From positions 23,963,761-24,027,760 of the forward strand of contig CM046857.1 of NCBI GenBank assembly GCA_025617745.1: a stretch of 64,000 nucleotides of DNA. Reading direction: 5' to 3'. Source of the DNA: Heliocidaris erythrogramma (Eukaryota > Echinodermata > Echinoidea > Camarodonta > Echinometridae). Within the stretch, counting starts at the first letter, position 1; each line of letters starts with the position of its first letter. A model generated the notes under the pieces. The model had not been told where the DNA came from, made no database searches, and saw nothing but the letters and a program-made list of their open reading frames with translations. Of this stretch, positions 1 through 11,210 are shown piece after piece. A program made the position numbers and the translations under genes.

Positions 1-1113
1 ATTGAAAGCAACAACCCAATTACCAGCAAAAAGAAAGTTAATCGAACAGATTTCCATCTTGTATTACAGAGACACTATGTATTTTATGCTTTGCAATTTT
101 GTAAGCATTTTTGTTTAACTTTGGATACAGGCATATACTGTACATGTACATATTAATAAAGATGGAGTGACCATTATTTCCCGCATTTTTAATTTTAGTT
201 TTAGGAATGTGATATTCGATCCATGATTTCTCATATTCTATAATAATTTATTTAGATTTATACCAAACGGAAAGCAAATATCTGGACTCAAAAAAGTTAA
301 AAATTAAAAAGCTAATCGAAGAAAAATTTCGGAGATATCTCAAAATCCGATATTGGATCGCAACTCTTTGAAACTGAAAAAGATGGGCATAAAAACAACG
401 AGACCTAATTTCGCGCACGTGAGCTTACATTTAAGTTATCCAACGTATCAATGCAATAAAGGTAAAATTATTGCCTCATTTGCAAGACAAAATATCAAAG
501 AATCATTTGGTATCACGCTTTACTGACAGGTTTGATGAAATCCTCTCTCAAAATGAGGACTTTTAGACCCTTGTCGTTGACTTTATATTTTCGGAAACTG
601 ACGCAAAAAGTAGCAAAAATTGCCTAACTTTTTTCAAAATCTTCATAATTTCTCACCCAATTCAAAAGAAAATAACGTTCCAATGTATTTTTAGCTTCCT
701 ATATCCAATGGTGCTACCAGAATTTCGGAATCTTTTTTTTTTCTTTGAGATAGGCCTATTGCCTTGTGCCCGAACTTAGGTAACGCGCGAAAATATGGTC
801 ACACCACCATAACGTTATCATGGTTACTGTGTATTAACATAACAGTATGGGTTCAGGTCTTTTAGATAATGGTTGCTCGCAGCTCCTTGTCCCCTTATTT
901 TGACCGCCACAGTGTGATGTTACTAAACAAAATCAAAAATACGATGAAAGGTTATCAACTTGTGTCTATCAGTTTAATAGCAATTATTTTTATCTATGTT
1001 ATCGTTGAATTCTGAAATTCTTAGTGATAAAAATTTTTTTTGGGCCGTTCTGTTTGCCAGTGCCTAGATTCTCGGTAGTGGTTTAAAATTGCTTTATATA
1101 TTCTTATTCACAG
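1..1113 (+). other. intron of the sulfotransferase gene (partial)
   Basis: This is AT-rich non-coding sequence that ends in a normal splice acceptor (AG at 1112-1113) before the first visible sulfotransferase exon. I see no coding exon, RNA gene or recognisable repeat in it. Exons for the N-terminal cytoplasmic, membrane and stem part of the enzyme must lie to the left of the window. Confidence 0.6.
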
Positions 1114-1480
1114 GTTTTCAAGAAAATTCCTCGCCAGTTTTTGCCAGAGTATAAGAGTCCATGCTGGTTCAGTAAACAGAAAGAACTTTATTGCTTGCCT
1201 TATTTCTACATTATCGGCATGGCTAAATGTGGCACGACAGAACTGTGGGATAAGATCACGCAACACCCTGATGTAGTGGCAAGTGTCCCCAAGGAACCGC
1301 ACTGGTGGGCAAGGCGTAGACATGGTTTTACTGGAGTGCCCATCCATGGGAAAGAAGTCCATCAAATACGAAAGATGACAGGAAAGAAGGATGATAGGTC
1401 CGTAGACTGGTATCTCAACTGGTGTAAGACTTTCGGGGTGAAAACGATTGAGTCTAATAATCAAACTCAGAACTCAGACG
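1114..1480 (+). CDS. sulfotransferase exon with PAPS-binding loop
   Basis: The exon follows an acceptor ending at 1113 and opens in frame (phase 0). It encodes 122 residues plus one base. IIGMAKCGTTELWDKI at about residues 32-47 of the exon is the 5'-phosphosulfate-binding loop; HPDVVASVPKEPHWWARRRHG after it is typical of the CHST15 branch. The donor is gtgacg. I chose it over the gtaact six bases later because only the first keeps the frame into the next exon (aspartate-glycine-aspartate-alanine-serine at the joint). The reading frame stays open for about 90 bases into the intron, so the open frame is longer than the exon. Confidence 0.85.
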
Positions 1481-4400
1481 GTGACGTAACTTATTCAAAG
1501 GTTTTCGGTAAGCTGTCGAATGGATATTATATTGTGTGCCGAATACATGAAACTAGAATTGCTTATTAGTAAAAGGGCACCAAGGCGAAACAAATACATA
1601 GCATTGACTTTAAAGTATTATACTTAAGGTGATATAATCCTCTGTTTCCATGTACACTGGCATTGCGTCATAATTCGCGGACACAGGATTCTGTGGAATT
1701 GTCAATTTTGTTGTTGTTATTGATCAGGTTTTTACAGACGTGTATCAATCAAATATGATTATTTAATAGGCAAAAAATGGATTCAGAATTTATTGGAAGG
1801 GCCAAAATAATGGAGTTCGTATGCAATTCATGTTAATTTTTGGTAACACTATGAATGTATTCTACTTGGTCCCAGTAATCAGAAAAATTATGCCACTTTT
1901 TATGTTGACCTTTAGTGACCTTAAAGTGTGCCAATCACCAAAAGAAATAATTTGTGTACAGGTAGAATGTAACAAACCAACCTCAAAACAATTTACCTGG
2001 CCTTCTATGAGTTAACGGTTAAGGAGTATGAAGGAAATGAAGGAAAACATAAAACTTTCTCGCGCGGAACCAACTCCGAGTTCGGTTCTGCGATGGCCAT
2101 TTGATGCGAGCGCTTACGGATGCGCCGACTAGTCTCCTCACAAGTCGCTGTTTTGAAATCACAATGACAATTGTGAGTGTAAACCACTTTGCATGTTCCA
2201 AGATGTAAATCTGGATGTATTCTGACTTGAATTTGGCAAAACTTACAGCTTTTACACATTTTGAGGTAGAAACTAAGGCCTATTTTATTCGAGAACAATC
2301 AAGTTGGTGGTAAAACTACCCCCTCTTCAGGAATCTGCCCCTTCTGCGACCAAAAAAATAAACTAAAAAAAAAAATGCCCTTCCAGGTGAATAAAGGACT
2401 GTCCCTCTGTGATACAAAGGCCCCCATAGATGTAAGATTATCGCTTCTTTATCTGTTTTGTATGCATTCTATTATCACTATCTATCTTACAAGAAAGGAT
2501 GGTTTTAGTTACCAGAACTTTGCCCTTATCGGCCAGTCACATTAAATCATAGGAAGAAGAAATATGGTACAGAGGGGAAACGGCAGAATGGAAGGGGGTA
2601 ATTTCCATGTCAGAAAGGGGTACTTTCTCTGTCGCGGGAGGGGCCAGGCATCAGAAGATTGCATTTACAACGGGTAAAAAGATATAATAGTTATTTCCTG
2701 AAAAAAATCATTCCCAGCCTGTTGCCATGCAACCTCGCAATAAAAATCTTTGTCAACCAAATATGTCTTAAAGTTACGGAATAATTGGACAATCAACTGA
2801 AGGAAATGGGCATGATGGGCAAGTGATTATTAACGTCTGTATCTCCTAGTTAATGAAGCCCAATACTTTAATAATGTGATAAAGGACCGTGCAAAGAGAA
2901 CTAACAGACTTCCTATAAAGAAAGCTTCCTAATCAAGCTACATCATGGTCATCAGCTAAACTCTTTTTTTCTTGTAAAAAGTTTACTCGCTTTGCTCATA
3001 ATTATTGCTTACTCGCAAATAGCTAACCAGCTTTTTGCCAGCCTATTGTATCCAGGAAGATGATAATACTGTAATTATATCCTTATATAATTATTTCAAA
3101 ACAGTAAGCCATAGAAATAATACATTCATCAAAAGGAGGAGGGTGGTTCAGGTTGTCATAAAAAGTGATTTCATGACGGTATATATATATCTCTTCCACA
3201 ACTTATTTATTTACTTTGGATAAAAGAAAGGTCTGCCACCCCTGAGAGGCATTAATTCTTGATTGTAACAAGATTGGAGTGCTCCTCTAAAAAAGGCACA
3301 CACAATTTATACTTTATACTTATATGTACAGGTAATTTACTTGTATGATGCAGACTGTATGTTGATTATGATGTATCTCATCAGGTTATTTACATAAATT
3401 TGCATATCACGAACATCTGAGAGGTCTATCAACAAAACAATTGTCATGCATCTATTTCATCTATCTTTATTGAAAGTGAAATTGATTGTAAATTGCTACA
3501 TTGTGATACCAAGGTCGATATAGTTTGAAGGAAGTATAGTCAAGATAATGACCTTTGACATTTGACCTTGGATTTAAGGTCACTAAAGGTCAACATAAAA
3601 ACATTATGATTAGTGGGACGAATTAGAATACATTCATAATGGTTGCCAAAAATTTACATAAACTGCACTTCAAACTACATATGACCCCTACACTGTAAAA
3701 ACTGAAGTGCTGTATATAGCACTTTTGAGGGCATGCATAGGGACTGCACTCAGAGTGCTATTGTAATGCACACAGCGTGCTATTTCAGCACTTTCACGGG
3801 AGCTGGACCGGCTCCTTAAACTGCTAAACATTCATTTGAAAGAAATCGTGATTTTGGCGAGCCTCGAACCAGGGTCTGCTGATCGAGAATTGCTGGCATT
3901 ACCGCTAGACTAACTCACATCGTACGATTTAGAGCAGATCATATTGTTACATAGTGAATTTACGACACCACATAGTTCATGTTATCTACTTGACTCCCAT
4001 GACTAAACTGGATTGCAAGAAGCATTCGTTAGTCTATCGGTAACGTCAGCGCCTCTCAATCAGCCGAACCTGCTTCGAGGCTCGCAACGGTCACATTTTT
4101 TTTTGCTGGTAAATTAGCACACTACAAGTGCTAAAACAGCACTTCAGGTGCAGTCACTATACATGGCCCTAAGGGCCTAAAAGTAGCACTTCTGTTTTTA
4201 CAGTGTACTAATTTGTTTAACTAGTATATTTTAGTTCGTTCTGTTTTTTTTTAAATATTCTTCAGCTGTTGTGCACTATCTTGTTTAGGGAGTGGGGGGG
4301 GGGGGGGGGGGGTAGGCTAATGTTGTTGGTTTTCAGAATGTGCAGTATTTATGTGAGAGTGTTTCTTTTTTTTTTAGAATGAGATTAATATTTCATTATC

Positions 4401-7400
4401 TTCGTCTATCCTTTTTTTTCTGTAAGGGGATGCATCGGTCAGCACATCGTTTGATATGTGGGGTACGTGGGGTTCAGAGGAAAGAAAATACACCAATGCA
4501 GACCTGATCCACGCTGTACAACCACATGCCAAAATCATAATGATCGTGAGAGATCCAGTACAGAGGTATATAAATGACTGTGTGTACTAACACTTTGGGA
4601 TAATTATAACCCCCTCCCCGTTTCTTTTCGGAACAATTGCCTCGTCGGACCGTTACCTCTTTCAGTGTTGTCCGCATGATAATTGTCCTAATTTAGTCAC
4701 TGCCCTTGGGTTAGTTGTCAGAAGTTGCTATCAGGAAGGTAGTTAATTCATGAGGTAACTCTCTTAGTCCTCTGGTAGTTCCCTGTGTGGTAGATGTACT
4801 TGGGGGTATTCACCAATGGTATATTATAGTGTGGTTGTTTGGGGATGTTTTTTTTCTTCTTGGAAGTAGGTGTCCGGGTGTAACAGACCGGTGTAGATAT
4901 ATAGGGGAAGTACTCCTGGAGGTAGATTTGTTGGGGGTCTGGTTTTTCCGAAGATTCGAACATGTATTTCCGAATTGTTCTTGTTTTTGTTTTTTTCATG
5001 TCTATGCAATATATTTCTTTATAGATGTACCTACATGTATTGTGGATGTGCCTATTAATTTTGTAGAAGACTAGGTAATTCATCCCTTTCGTGGACTTGC
5101 ACAAAATTACGCGACATCGTGTAGATACTGTCTATGAAATGTCAATGTCACAATTTCTATAACCCCTCTGTCTGTCATGTTTGTAAGAAATGAAAATCTT
5201 GCCGCAGAGGGAGCTATTCAGATATCAACGCAAGTAAATGTACAAATGTACAAGTAACAGTCCAACAAGTAGCTATAGGCCTACATATGGGCTGTGAAAT
5301 GCTAAAACGTTAACAACAACAACAACAACAACAACAAAAAAGGCATTTTCAAGTTGAATAAGGCGCTAGATCAATGACGTGCACGAACGCGCGCTTGAGC
5401 GGAAAATTTTAAAATGTTCAAAATCTACTGGAACATTGGATGATTTCACGCTCGGTGTTGGTGTTTGGTGTTGGTGTTTAGAGCGAAATTCTCATTTCAT
5501 GACTTTTGTATTGTAAATGCTGATTAGAGCTCATCCTGGTAAATGATGTGGATTCTCTGGGTCTTTAACTACGGAATATCTGACGTCATATTTATCAAAT
5601 CTATCTTTAAAAAAAATAAGTAGGATTTTTTATTCACTCCTTCAGCCCAATTAAACAGCAAAAGTAGTTCCTATCCGTGTGCTCTAGATCGAACGATAAA
5701 CCAAATGTTGGCCTAGATCTAATTTCTGGCCTATATGAACATAATACATCTTAAAACCTGTGAAATTACACTTCGAATGAAGCCTACTGTCTTCATTTCT
5801 CATGACTAATCAGCAAAATTTCCCATAGCTAGCAACACCAACACCGACCGTGAAATCGATATTTCTTAATCCCTTTGGCCCGTATTCTGAACTCCGCTTT
5901 AACTTAAACCATGGTCTAAATGTGTGGTTTAACTATGGGCAGCCAAATGTGACACAGATCTCTAACAGTAGATACTCAATTTATCAGCATTTTTTATCGT
6001 GGTTTTTATCGTGGTGTCCAACACACTCGGCTTGCGCCTCGTGCGTATAGTACACCACGATAAAAACCTTTGTGTTGCCAGATCGCACCAACGCACTCCC
6101 AACCATGTTTAATAGTATAATAACCCATGTTCACTCTATTTTAGTCCATTTAGGCATTTTCAATGTTAACTCGCGCATGCACGTACCTGCACCTAAGCTC
6201 GCGTCAAAGAAAAAATTCTAAACAATGCTTAGTAGGCGATGATACAGAATTAATTAAACTGCTCAAAAAGTAAAATAAGAAAAAAAAAAAAGAGAAAAAA
6301 AGAATAGTCATTTATATGCTGTATAAGGCACTCAGGACATTGACAAGCGCCTACGGGAGCACGCGTGATTTTTTTTTCTCCATGAAAACTTCATCACCAC
6401 ACATGTTCAACGTATGTCCATGGGCTGTTTCTACTAGTATTCAATATACTTTTGTATTTATGTTCATGATTCTGAAAAACAAATTTCCCATACAAGAGGT
6501 TTCATAATTACTCTGAAGGTTCGTTATTTCTAAGCTTCGTTTATCTGAAGGTTCATAATTCTGAGAATGAAATAGGGTTTGTAATTCCGAAAATGAATTT
6601 GCGTTCATGATAGGTTCATAATTCCAAAAATGTGAGACAACCCTAGATTTTTTTTTCGGAATTACGAACCTACGGAATAATGAACCTTCTGAGCAAACGA
6701 ACCTTCGGAAATACGAACCTTTGGAGTAAAGAACCATTGGAATTATGAACCTTCGGAAAAGCGACTTTTAACCGATTTTTCGTGGGGTAATGGCCCTCGG
6801 AGATAAGTTGAGCGGAGTGAGAGTACAGAGGGGTTGTCCTTGGGGTATTTTTTCCAGGGGGTGCGGGTAAAGCCCGCATTGCTCAACCTACATGCTTTTT
6901 ACAAATTATCTGTTGTACAAATCATTCCCATTCTCTTCTTGTTATTCATTGTTTCAGATTCTTCTCTTCTTTCAACTACAACGGTAAAAGCCGCGATAAG
7001 AGTTTGGTTACATTTGACAAAGTCGTCCATGATGCAACTCACTGCTTCACACGGTGTCTTCAGAAATATTCAGAGAGATTTTGTATATTCACAAAACAGT
7101 GCGTAAGTTAACCGTAGAACTTTCTTTTGTGCAGTCTCGCTGATGTTGAATAATGTATTTTATGTGCTTGTAAAAACACCACAAGTTGTCCATGCTTTGC
7201 ACCTTTCAATAAACCTACGTTGAGGAATTTTGTTTGCTTGTGTGATTTATAGGCATATCACTTTTCCTACTTACAGACGTTGAATATATTCGGTCTAATC
7301 CTTATTATAACGTTATTTTTGACCACATCAAGTGTACATTAGTGCAACTCCATTTTTTTTTTTTTTTTTTTTTTTGGGGGGGGGGGGGGGTTTAAACCCT

Positions 7401-10400
7401 TCTCACATGTCTAACAAAGCATGGATTTATTGTTTGATTTAAGTTTTGACGGTAAAATATGTGTTTTTGTATTTGTATGTAATAACGTTTTGTTCTGATT
7501 TAAAGCAGGAAATGATACTGTTCTTGTAATTGTATTTGATACTCAACATCATTCTCTTCTTGACCACATTGCCACAACCAGGGTTTCTATAAGGGTCTTT
7601 ACATAGCATTCGCAGAGGACTGGATGAGACTCTATGGTCATGATGGAGTGTATATCTTAAGATTAGAAGATTGGCAACAAAACACTGCAGAAGAGTTTAA
7701 GAAAGTCCTACATTTCTTAGATCTCCGTAAGTACAAACTCTGTCTTTTGCTCTGCATTGATCGTCGTATCTCCCATTAGTTTAGTCGACTACAAATTTTT
7801 ACAACTCCATACGAACCCCCTTTTTTTTCTTTATATCTTCCTCTAGCTCTTCTTGATCATGTTTATATCAAGTGAAAGTAATACATGTATACCCGCAAGC
7901 CAATTCCCACACGAACCGGGTGGTCACTGCATTAAACCTGTATTAAAAGAATCCAGTAGTCAATGGAATTATGTAAAAGAATATGGTGGTACCGCTGCAT
8001 CAATTTTGTGGAACACGTGCGCAAGGACTTTCAAGAAATCAACTCTTGGGTAATTTCAATACCCTATTGCATTTCCTATATAAAACACGGCCCAGTTTCA
8101 TAAAACTTAATTGTTATCAATAACATCTGCCACATATCTATGATAATTTTTTTCTCAGGCAAACTTATTCAAGGATTGCAAGTCAGTAGCTTATAACAAT
8201 AATTGTAACTTGTTATTGATAACAAGCTTCATGAAACGGATTGGGATTATGTACATAATTTATCACTGTTTTTTTTCGGTGATGGGCATGGCTATTGGAT
8301 TATTTGCCCAAAGCTGATTACTGGAAAGTCTTTGTGATCGTCATAATATTATGGTTGCAGTGATGCTACGTCATGACGTCCTGTACATACATATGACCGT
8401 AAGCCAGAGAATGGCCTTGATCTTCCAGCACAAATTTACCGGAGCAAAGAGTAAAATACATGTATACACCAAAAAGGCTTTAAACGTGTATAAGCTGGAG
8501 GTTTAACATATTCAGATGAAATTTGGTATAATTAGGCCTAATAAAGACCAATGGATGCGTCTTGTAAGTTAACGACTTCATGAAAATATATATACTATTG
8601 ACACCACTGGACACGCGTTTTGATTTTTTAACACCCATGCCATAGTGGGATGTTATTTCTTTCCACAACAACCGTGTCCCGCCAGTCTTTCAAAGGAATA
8701 ATAACAGCTACATTTATATTGTGCACATATCCCTCCCAGGGGATGCTCAAGGCGCCTACAAAGTACTGCTGTTACCCTGGCTTTAACCAAGCTGCCCTAA
8801 GGCGCTAAAAGCATTCAAGGAATTAATTCCTACCCATTTGCTACACCTGGGTGGAGAGTGGCAAATGTAGATTAATATCTTGCCAAAGGACATCGGTGTC
8901 GCGGCGGGACTTGAAACGCGAACAGGACATTCAACGTCTATTGACTATTGATTTACGGTTATTGACCTGTTCGTTGTTCATTTCGTAACAGATAATTCTT
9001 CCTAGGCAAGGAAGAATGCCTGTCGAAAGATCATGTTCTTTCTGTTTAACCAATAATGGTTTTCATAGCCTATTGGTCAAGGCATTGGTGTTCTAAATAA
9101 GCCAGTTCGTAGATGCAATCCGAGCATGAGCAGATAAAGGTCATCTGTAACAAATTATAAAACCAACTGACACGAATACTTGGTATGCGCTCATGAATGT
9201 CATGTAATAATTTTTCATTTATGCCTCAATGGTGCATTCCATGCTTTCCAGGTGCAAGTATTCTTTTTAAAGAAGGAAACAGGAATAATTCATGAGGCAC
9301 CTATCACTCCCAGGGTGATTTTCTAAAGTGCACAAAAAGGGGACCCTCCATGTTTGAAATACATGTATCTGTCGATATTTGGGGTCATCTGGGACATGTG
9401 CTAACTACGAACTGGTCTATTGTGCCAGTAACGATGGGATGCTGATCATGATGATAATGATAATAATAAAGATGGTGATGATGTCGATGATGATGGTAAT
9501 GATCATGGCGATGGAGATGATGGTAATGAAATTGTTAGGAATTACCATCCAATATGATCTGAAGTGGAATCTGCACGTGGAAGACATGGTGTCAAAAGCC
9601 ACTCGAAAATTATACACCCCATGTATTCTCAAAAAGTGTAAAACCCCCATTGAAGACATGGTAACTGTACGCTTGTTGTATTAGACCAGTCCTTGAGTAT
9701 GCATGCCCAGTTTGGCATACTTCGCTAACAGGCTCAGGCCGAGAAAATTGAATTTGTGCAAAAGAGAGCACTTCGGATCATCTTGGGAAAAAATTACACA
9801 GGTTATTAGGCTCTTGATGTGTGTAAGCTGCCTCACTCCACTGTCGCCGAGATACCCTTCTTCAAAGTTTTGGCCAGAGATGCTACATTCTGTCAGACAT
9901 TTACTCCCACCAACAAGGGCTAGTACCTGTAGTAGACAGTTACGGGATATGTCTGGCCTTTGTACCATTAAATGCAACACATAAAGATACCGCAAATCAA
10001 CCATTCCCTTTTTGGCTAGAATTATCAAGGTGTAATGTTTTTAATTTCTAACATAAAACAAAAATGTTAAAAAATAATAGATAGAAATACTAACAAATTA
10101 TTGCTATTGCCATAATCCATTAAAACAAAAAATACAAACCATACATTTGACAGATTATGAAATTCAATATTTTATATTTGATTAGTCGATCACATTCCCT
10201 TACTTATATGTATACCTTTGTATTTTTTCTTGTGTGGGTGTCTATGTTTGAGTGTGTGATTGTGGGTGTGTTTAAGCGCCATGAGCACCGAAAGGTGGAC
10301 CTGTGCGCTATACAAGTAGCCACTATTATTATTATTATTATTATTATGCTTGTGTTTACTTTTTAATTAGCTATCATTATTTAAATGTATTGCCTTTATA

Positions 10401-10956
10401 TTTGCATTGATTTGTTTGTCCTTTTATTATTTGTATTGTCAATTGATTGTTATATATCTATGATTTATGTTGCCAAATTTGTAAACTGATCCTTTCAGCT
10501 TGTTTCTGATCAGTAATTGTACATGTATATACCAATAAATAATAAAATAATGACGGTAATGACGACGATAATGATGATGCTGATGATACCGATGATGACG
10601 CTTAGACAATGGCATTAATTGAAGATAAGAATGGCAAAAATCAGAAGACCTATTGATGATTTATACAACGTTTATAAGAAAAAAAATCATCTCATGCTCA
10701 TGGATTTTAAAGAAATACGACTCGGCTAAAAGGAAACAGCTTGGTTGCATTAATGCTTATGTCTTCCCATGCAGCTGCTCTTTCGGACGAGAAAATCCTC
10801 GGGATCACGAGTAGGAAAGCTAAGAACGTGAATGGCAGGAAAGCAAAACGTCCTACTATGTGGAACACAACTCGAAAAGTTTTACAAGATTTCTTCCGAC
10901 CCTACAACAGAAGACTTGCCGACTTGTTGAATGACAAGCAGTTTGAGTATGATTGA
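1114..10956 (+). CDS. carbohydrate sulfotransferase 15-like gene, 3' five coding exons
   Basis: Five exons (1114-1480, 4427-4565, 6958-7102, 7582-7726, 10775-10956) join in one frame to give the C-terminal 325 residues of a Golgi-type carbohydrate sulfotransferase. Family knowledge: CHST15 (GalNAc4S-6ST) moves sulfate from PAPS to chondroitin/dermatan GalNAc-4-sulfate in the Golgi lumen. Seen: a 5'-phosphosulfate loop reading IIGMAKCGTTEL, a 3'-phosphate motif IIMIVRDPVQR followed by serines, a YILRLEDW segment and a C-terminal RPYNRRLADLLND, in the family order. Exon joints have phases 1, 2, 0 and 1 and fit without repair. The N-terminal transmembrane exon is outside the window. The exact acceptor sugar cannot be read from sequence, and echinoderm genomes may carry several paralogues. 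The gene converges with the discoidin gene on the other strand; the stops are about 3.2 kb apart. Confidence 0.88.
1835..1925 (+). repeat. interspersed repeat, copy 1
   Basis: About 90 bases match the reverse complement of 3573-3654, including a shared core for GTTGACCTTTAGTGACCTTA and the stretch around TATGAATGTATTCTA. It looks like a dispersed repeat seen here in both orientations. The family is not identified. Confidence 0.6.
3573..3654 (-). repeat. interspersed repeat, copy 2 (inverted)
   Basis: This is the reverse-complement partner of 1835-1925. It is preceded by GACCTTTGACATTTGACCTT-like text, which recurs in repeats near 20340 and 25240 and is a common theme of dispersed repeats in this genome. 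Confidence 0.55.
3689..4207. mobile_element. MITE-like fold-back element carrying two inverted tRNA-like segments
   Basis: The ends are inverted repeats of about 23 bases (ACACTGTAAAAACTGAAGTG at the left, its near-complement at the right), with TA at both outer edges, consistent with a TA target site. Two segments inside look tRNA-derived and face each other: 3857-3920 on the - strand and 4027-4086 on the + strand. Each has an A-box-like GTTAGTCTAGCGGTAA or GTTAGTCTATCGGTAA and a B-box-like TTCGAGGCTCGC. No transposase frame is present, so it would be non-autonomous. It sits in an intron of the sulfotransferase gene. Confidence 0.6.
4294..4312 (+). repeat. poly(G) tract
   Basis: This is a run of 19 G. 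Similar G or C runs of 13 to about 28 bases recur through the window (for example 7376, 18700, 18921, 33781, 50101, 50236, 58370, 59692 and 63102). Confidence 0.9.
4427..4565 (+). CDS. sulfotransferase exon with 3'-phosphate-binding motif
   Basis: The exon lies between an acceptor (AG at 4425-4426) and a GTATAT donor. It enters with two bases that complete a glycine codon and leaves in phase 2. It encodes GDASVSTSFDMWG, where related enzymes have a conserved serine-threonine-phenylalanine stretch, then HAKIIMIVRDPVQR, the PAPS 3'-phosphate site. It is 139 bases long. Confidence 0.85.
5442..5856. repeat. interspersed repeat with inverted ends (family also at 12.3 and 62.2 kb)
   Basis: The left end reads GATTTCACGCTCGGTGTTGG and the right end is its near-complement. 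The interior (the GGTCTTTAACTACGG region, then TTCAGCCC and AAAAGTAGTTCC) is recognisably shared with about 12430-12735 and with the duplicated copy near 62340-62645. Homology runs about 20 bases past the right arm, so the arms are not the exact element ends. Confidence 0.6.
6498..6762. repeat. degenerate short repeat array in both orientations
   Basis: Units resembling GGTTCATAATTCCGAA occur in the left half and as their reverse complement (GGAATTACGAACCTTC) in the right half, switching near 6650. The whole stretch can pair with itself. No coding sense is apparent. Confidence 0.6.
6958..7102 (+). CDS. sulfotransferase exon, central helical region
   Basis: The acceptor is TTTCAG at 6952-6957 and the donor GTAAGT follows directly. 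The first base completes the arginine codon of the 3'-phosphate motif. The exon adds 48 codons starting with two phenylalanines and two serines and ending CIFTKQC. The family has a variable sugar-binding segment with conserved cysteines here (cysteine before a tyrosine/serine, arginine, then cysteine-valine/isoleucine), which this exon keeps. Confidence 0.82.
7353..7390 (+). repeat. poly(T)-poly(G) junction
   Basis: About 23 T are followed directly by 15 G inside intron 3. It is simple sequence of unknown origin. Confidence 0.85.
7582..7726 (+). CDS. sulfotransferase exon with RLEDW segment
   Basis: The acceptor is AACCAG and the donor GTAAGT. It enters in phase 0 and leaves in phase 1. It encodes GFYKGLYIAFAEDWMRLYGH and then VYILRLEDWQQN, matching the family pattern of a glycine-leucine-tyrosine helix followed by a strand ending RLED, and then a KVLHFLDL helix. 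Confidence 0.87.
8089..8240. mobile_element. short MITE with inverted ends
   Basis: The left end CCCAGTTTCATAAAACTTAA with TTGTTATCAATAAC pairs with the right end GTTATTGATAACAAGCTTCA and TGAAACGG. It is about 150 bp and non-coding, typical of a small non-autonomous DNA element. I could not define a target duplication. Confidence 0.55.
9430..9528 (+). repeat. ATG/ATA-rich microsatellite
   Basis: An imperfect (GAT/ATG)n tract. It corresponds to 60965-61040 in the duplicated block and is interrupted on its right side by the retrotransposon at 9529. Confidence 0.75.
9529..10548 (+). mobile_element. 5'-truncated non-LTR retrotransposon (reverse transcriptase C-terminus)
   Basis: Three frames together give a decayed C-terminal half of a non-LTR reverse transcriptase: LGITIQYDLKWNLHV (family form LGVTI-DLKWN-HV), then, in shifted frames, the PVLEYA/VWH-like region near 9690-9720, a KIEFVQKRALRIIL-like stretch near 9745-9785, and LLPPTRASTCSRQL at about 9900. 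An (ATT)n stretch lies at 10325-10346 and the end is A-rich with AATAAA. The copy is broken by frameshifts and stops, so it is dead. The duplicated locus at 61040 lacks the insert. Confidence 0.72.
10775..10956 (+). CDS. sulfotransferase terminal exon
   Basis: The acceptor is CCATGCAG (ends 10774). Two bases complete a proline codon, and 60 codons including the TGA stop follow. It encodes LSDEKILGITSRKAKNV, then KRPTMWNTTRKVLQDFFRPY and NRRLADLLNDKQF, which is the normal C-terminal end of the CHST15 family. The open frame extends upstream of the acceptor but loses similarity there. This exon is missing from the duplicated block at 61.1 kb. Confidence 0.86.
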
Positions 10957-11210
10957 TAAGAATATCAGATGCCCGAGTCATATTTATTTGATAAAATTAC
11001 GAGTTACGATAACATTGTTATTAGCAACTGAAATAAGAGCGCGTGGTGGGTTGTTGACGTATTTGATTCTTTGTTATTTCAAACATTTTCATATATCATA
11101 GAACGGTAGCATCGGAAGTTATAAGATGGAGACTGCACACCACAGATTTGTCCTACAGAAATGGTGTAATGCTTCTATATATGTTTTTTAGGCATGGAAC
11201 CTAGATGGAA

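Larger units (their letters stand above)
1481..4426 (+). other. intron 1 of the visible sulfotransferase gene
   Basis: The intron is non-coding. It contains two inverted copies of a short interspersed repeat (1835-1925 and 3573-3654), a 0.5-kb terminal-inverted-repeat element with tRNA-like arms (3689-4207) and a run of 19 G (4294-4312). The remainder shows no feature I can name. Confidence 0.7.
4566..6957 (+). other. intron 2 of the visible sulfotransferase gene
   Basis: The intron contains an interspersed repeat with inverted arms (5442-5856), a short hairpin with TTTTTATCGTGGTGT arms around 6003-6064, and a decayed array of GGTTCATAATTCC-like units in both orientations (6498-6762). The open frames in the first kilobase (4748-5104) show low-complexity composition and are not credible genes. 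Confidence 0.65.
7727..10774 (+). other. intron 4 of the visible sulfotransferase gene
   Basis: The intron contains a 150-bp MITE (8089-8240), a decayed repeat around 8690-8960 resembling the 3' part of a retroelement in the opposite sense, ATG-rich simple sequence (9430-9528 and 10549-10606) and a 5'-truncated non-LTR retrotransposon (9529-10548). Confidence 0.65.

Noticed and set aside
4748-5104. 118-codon - strand frame and overlapping 95-codon + strand frame in sulfotransferase intron 2
   Set aside because: Low-complexity composition with lysine/asparagine or phenylalanine/valine bias. No domain, and both strands are open at once.
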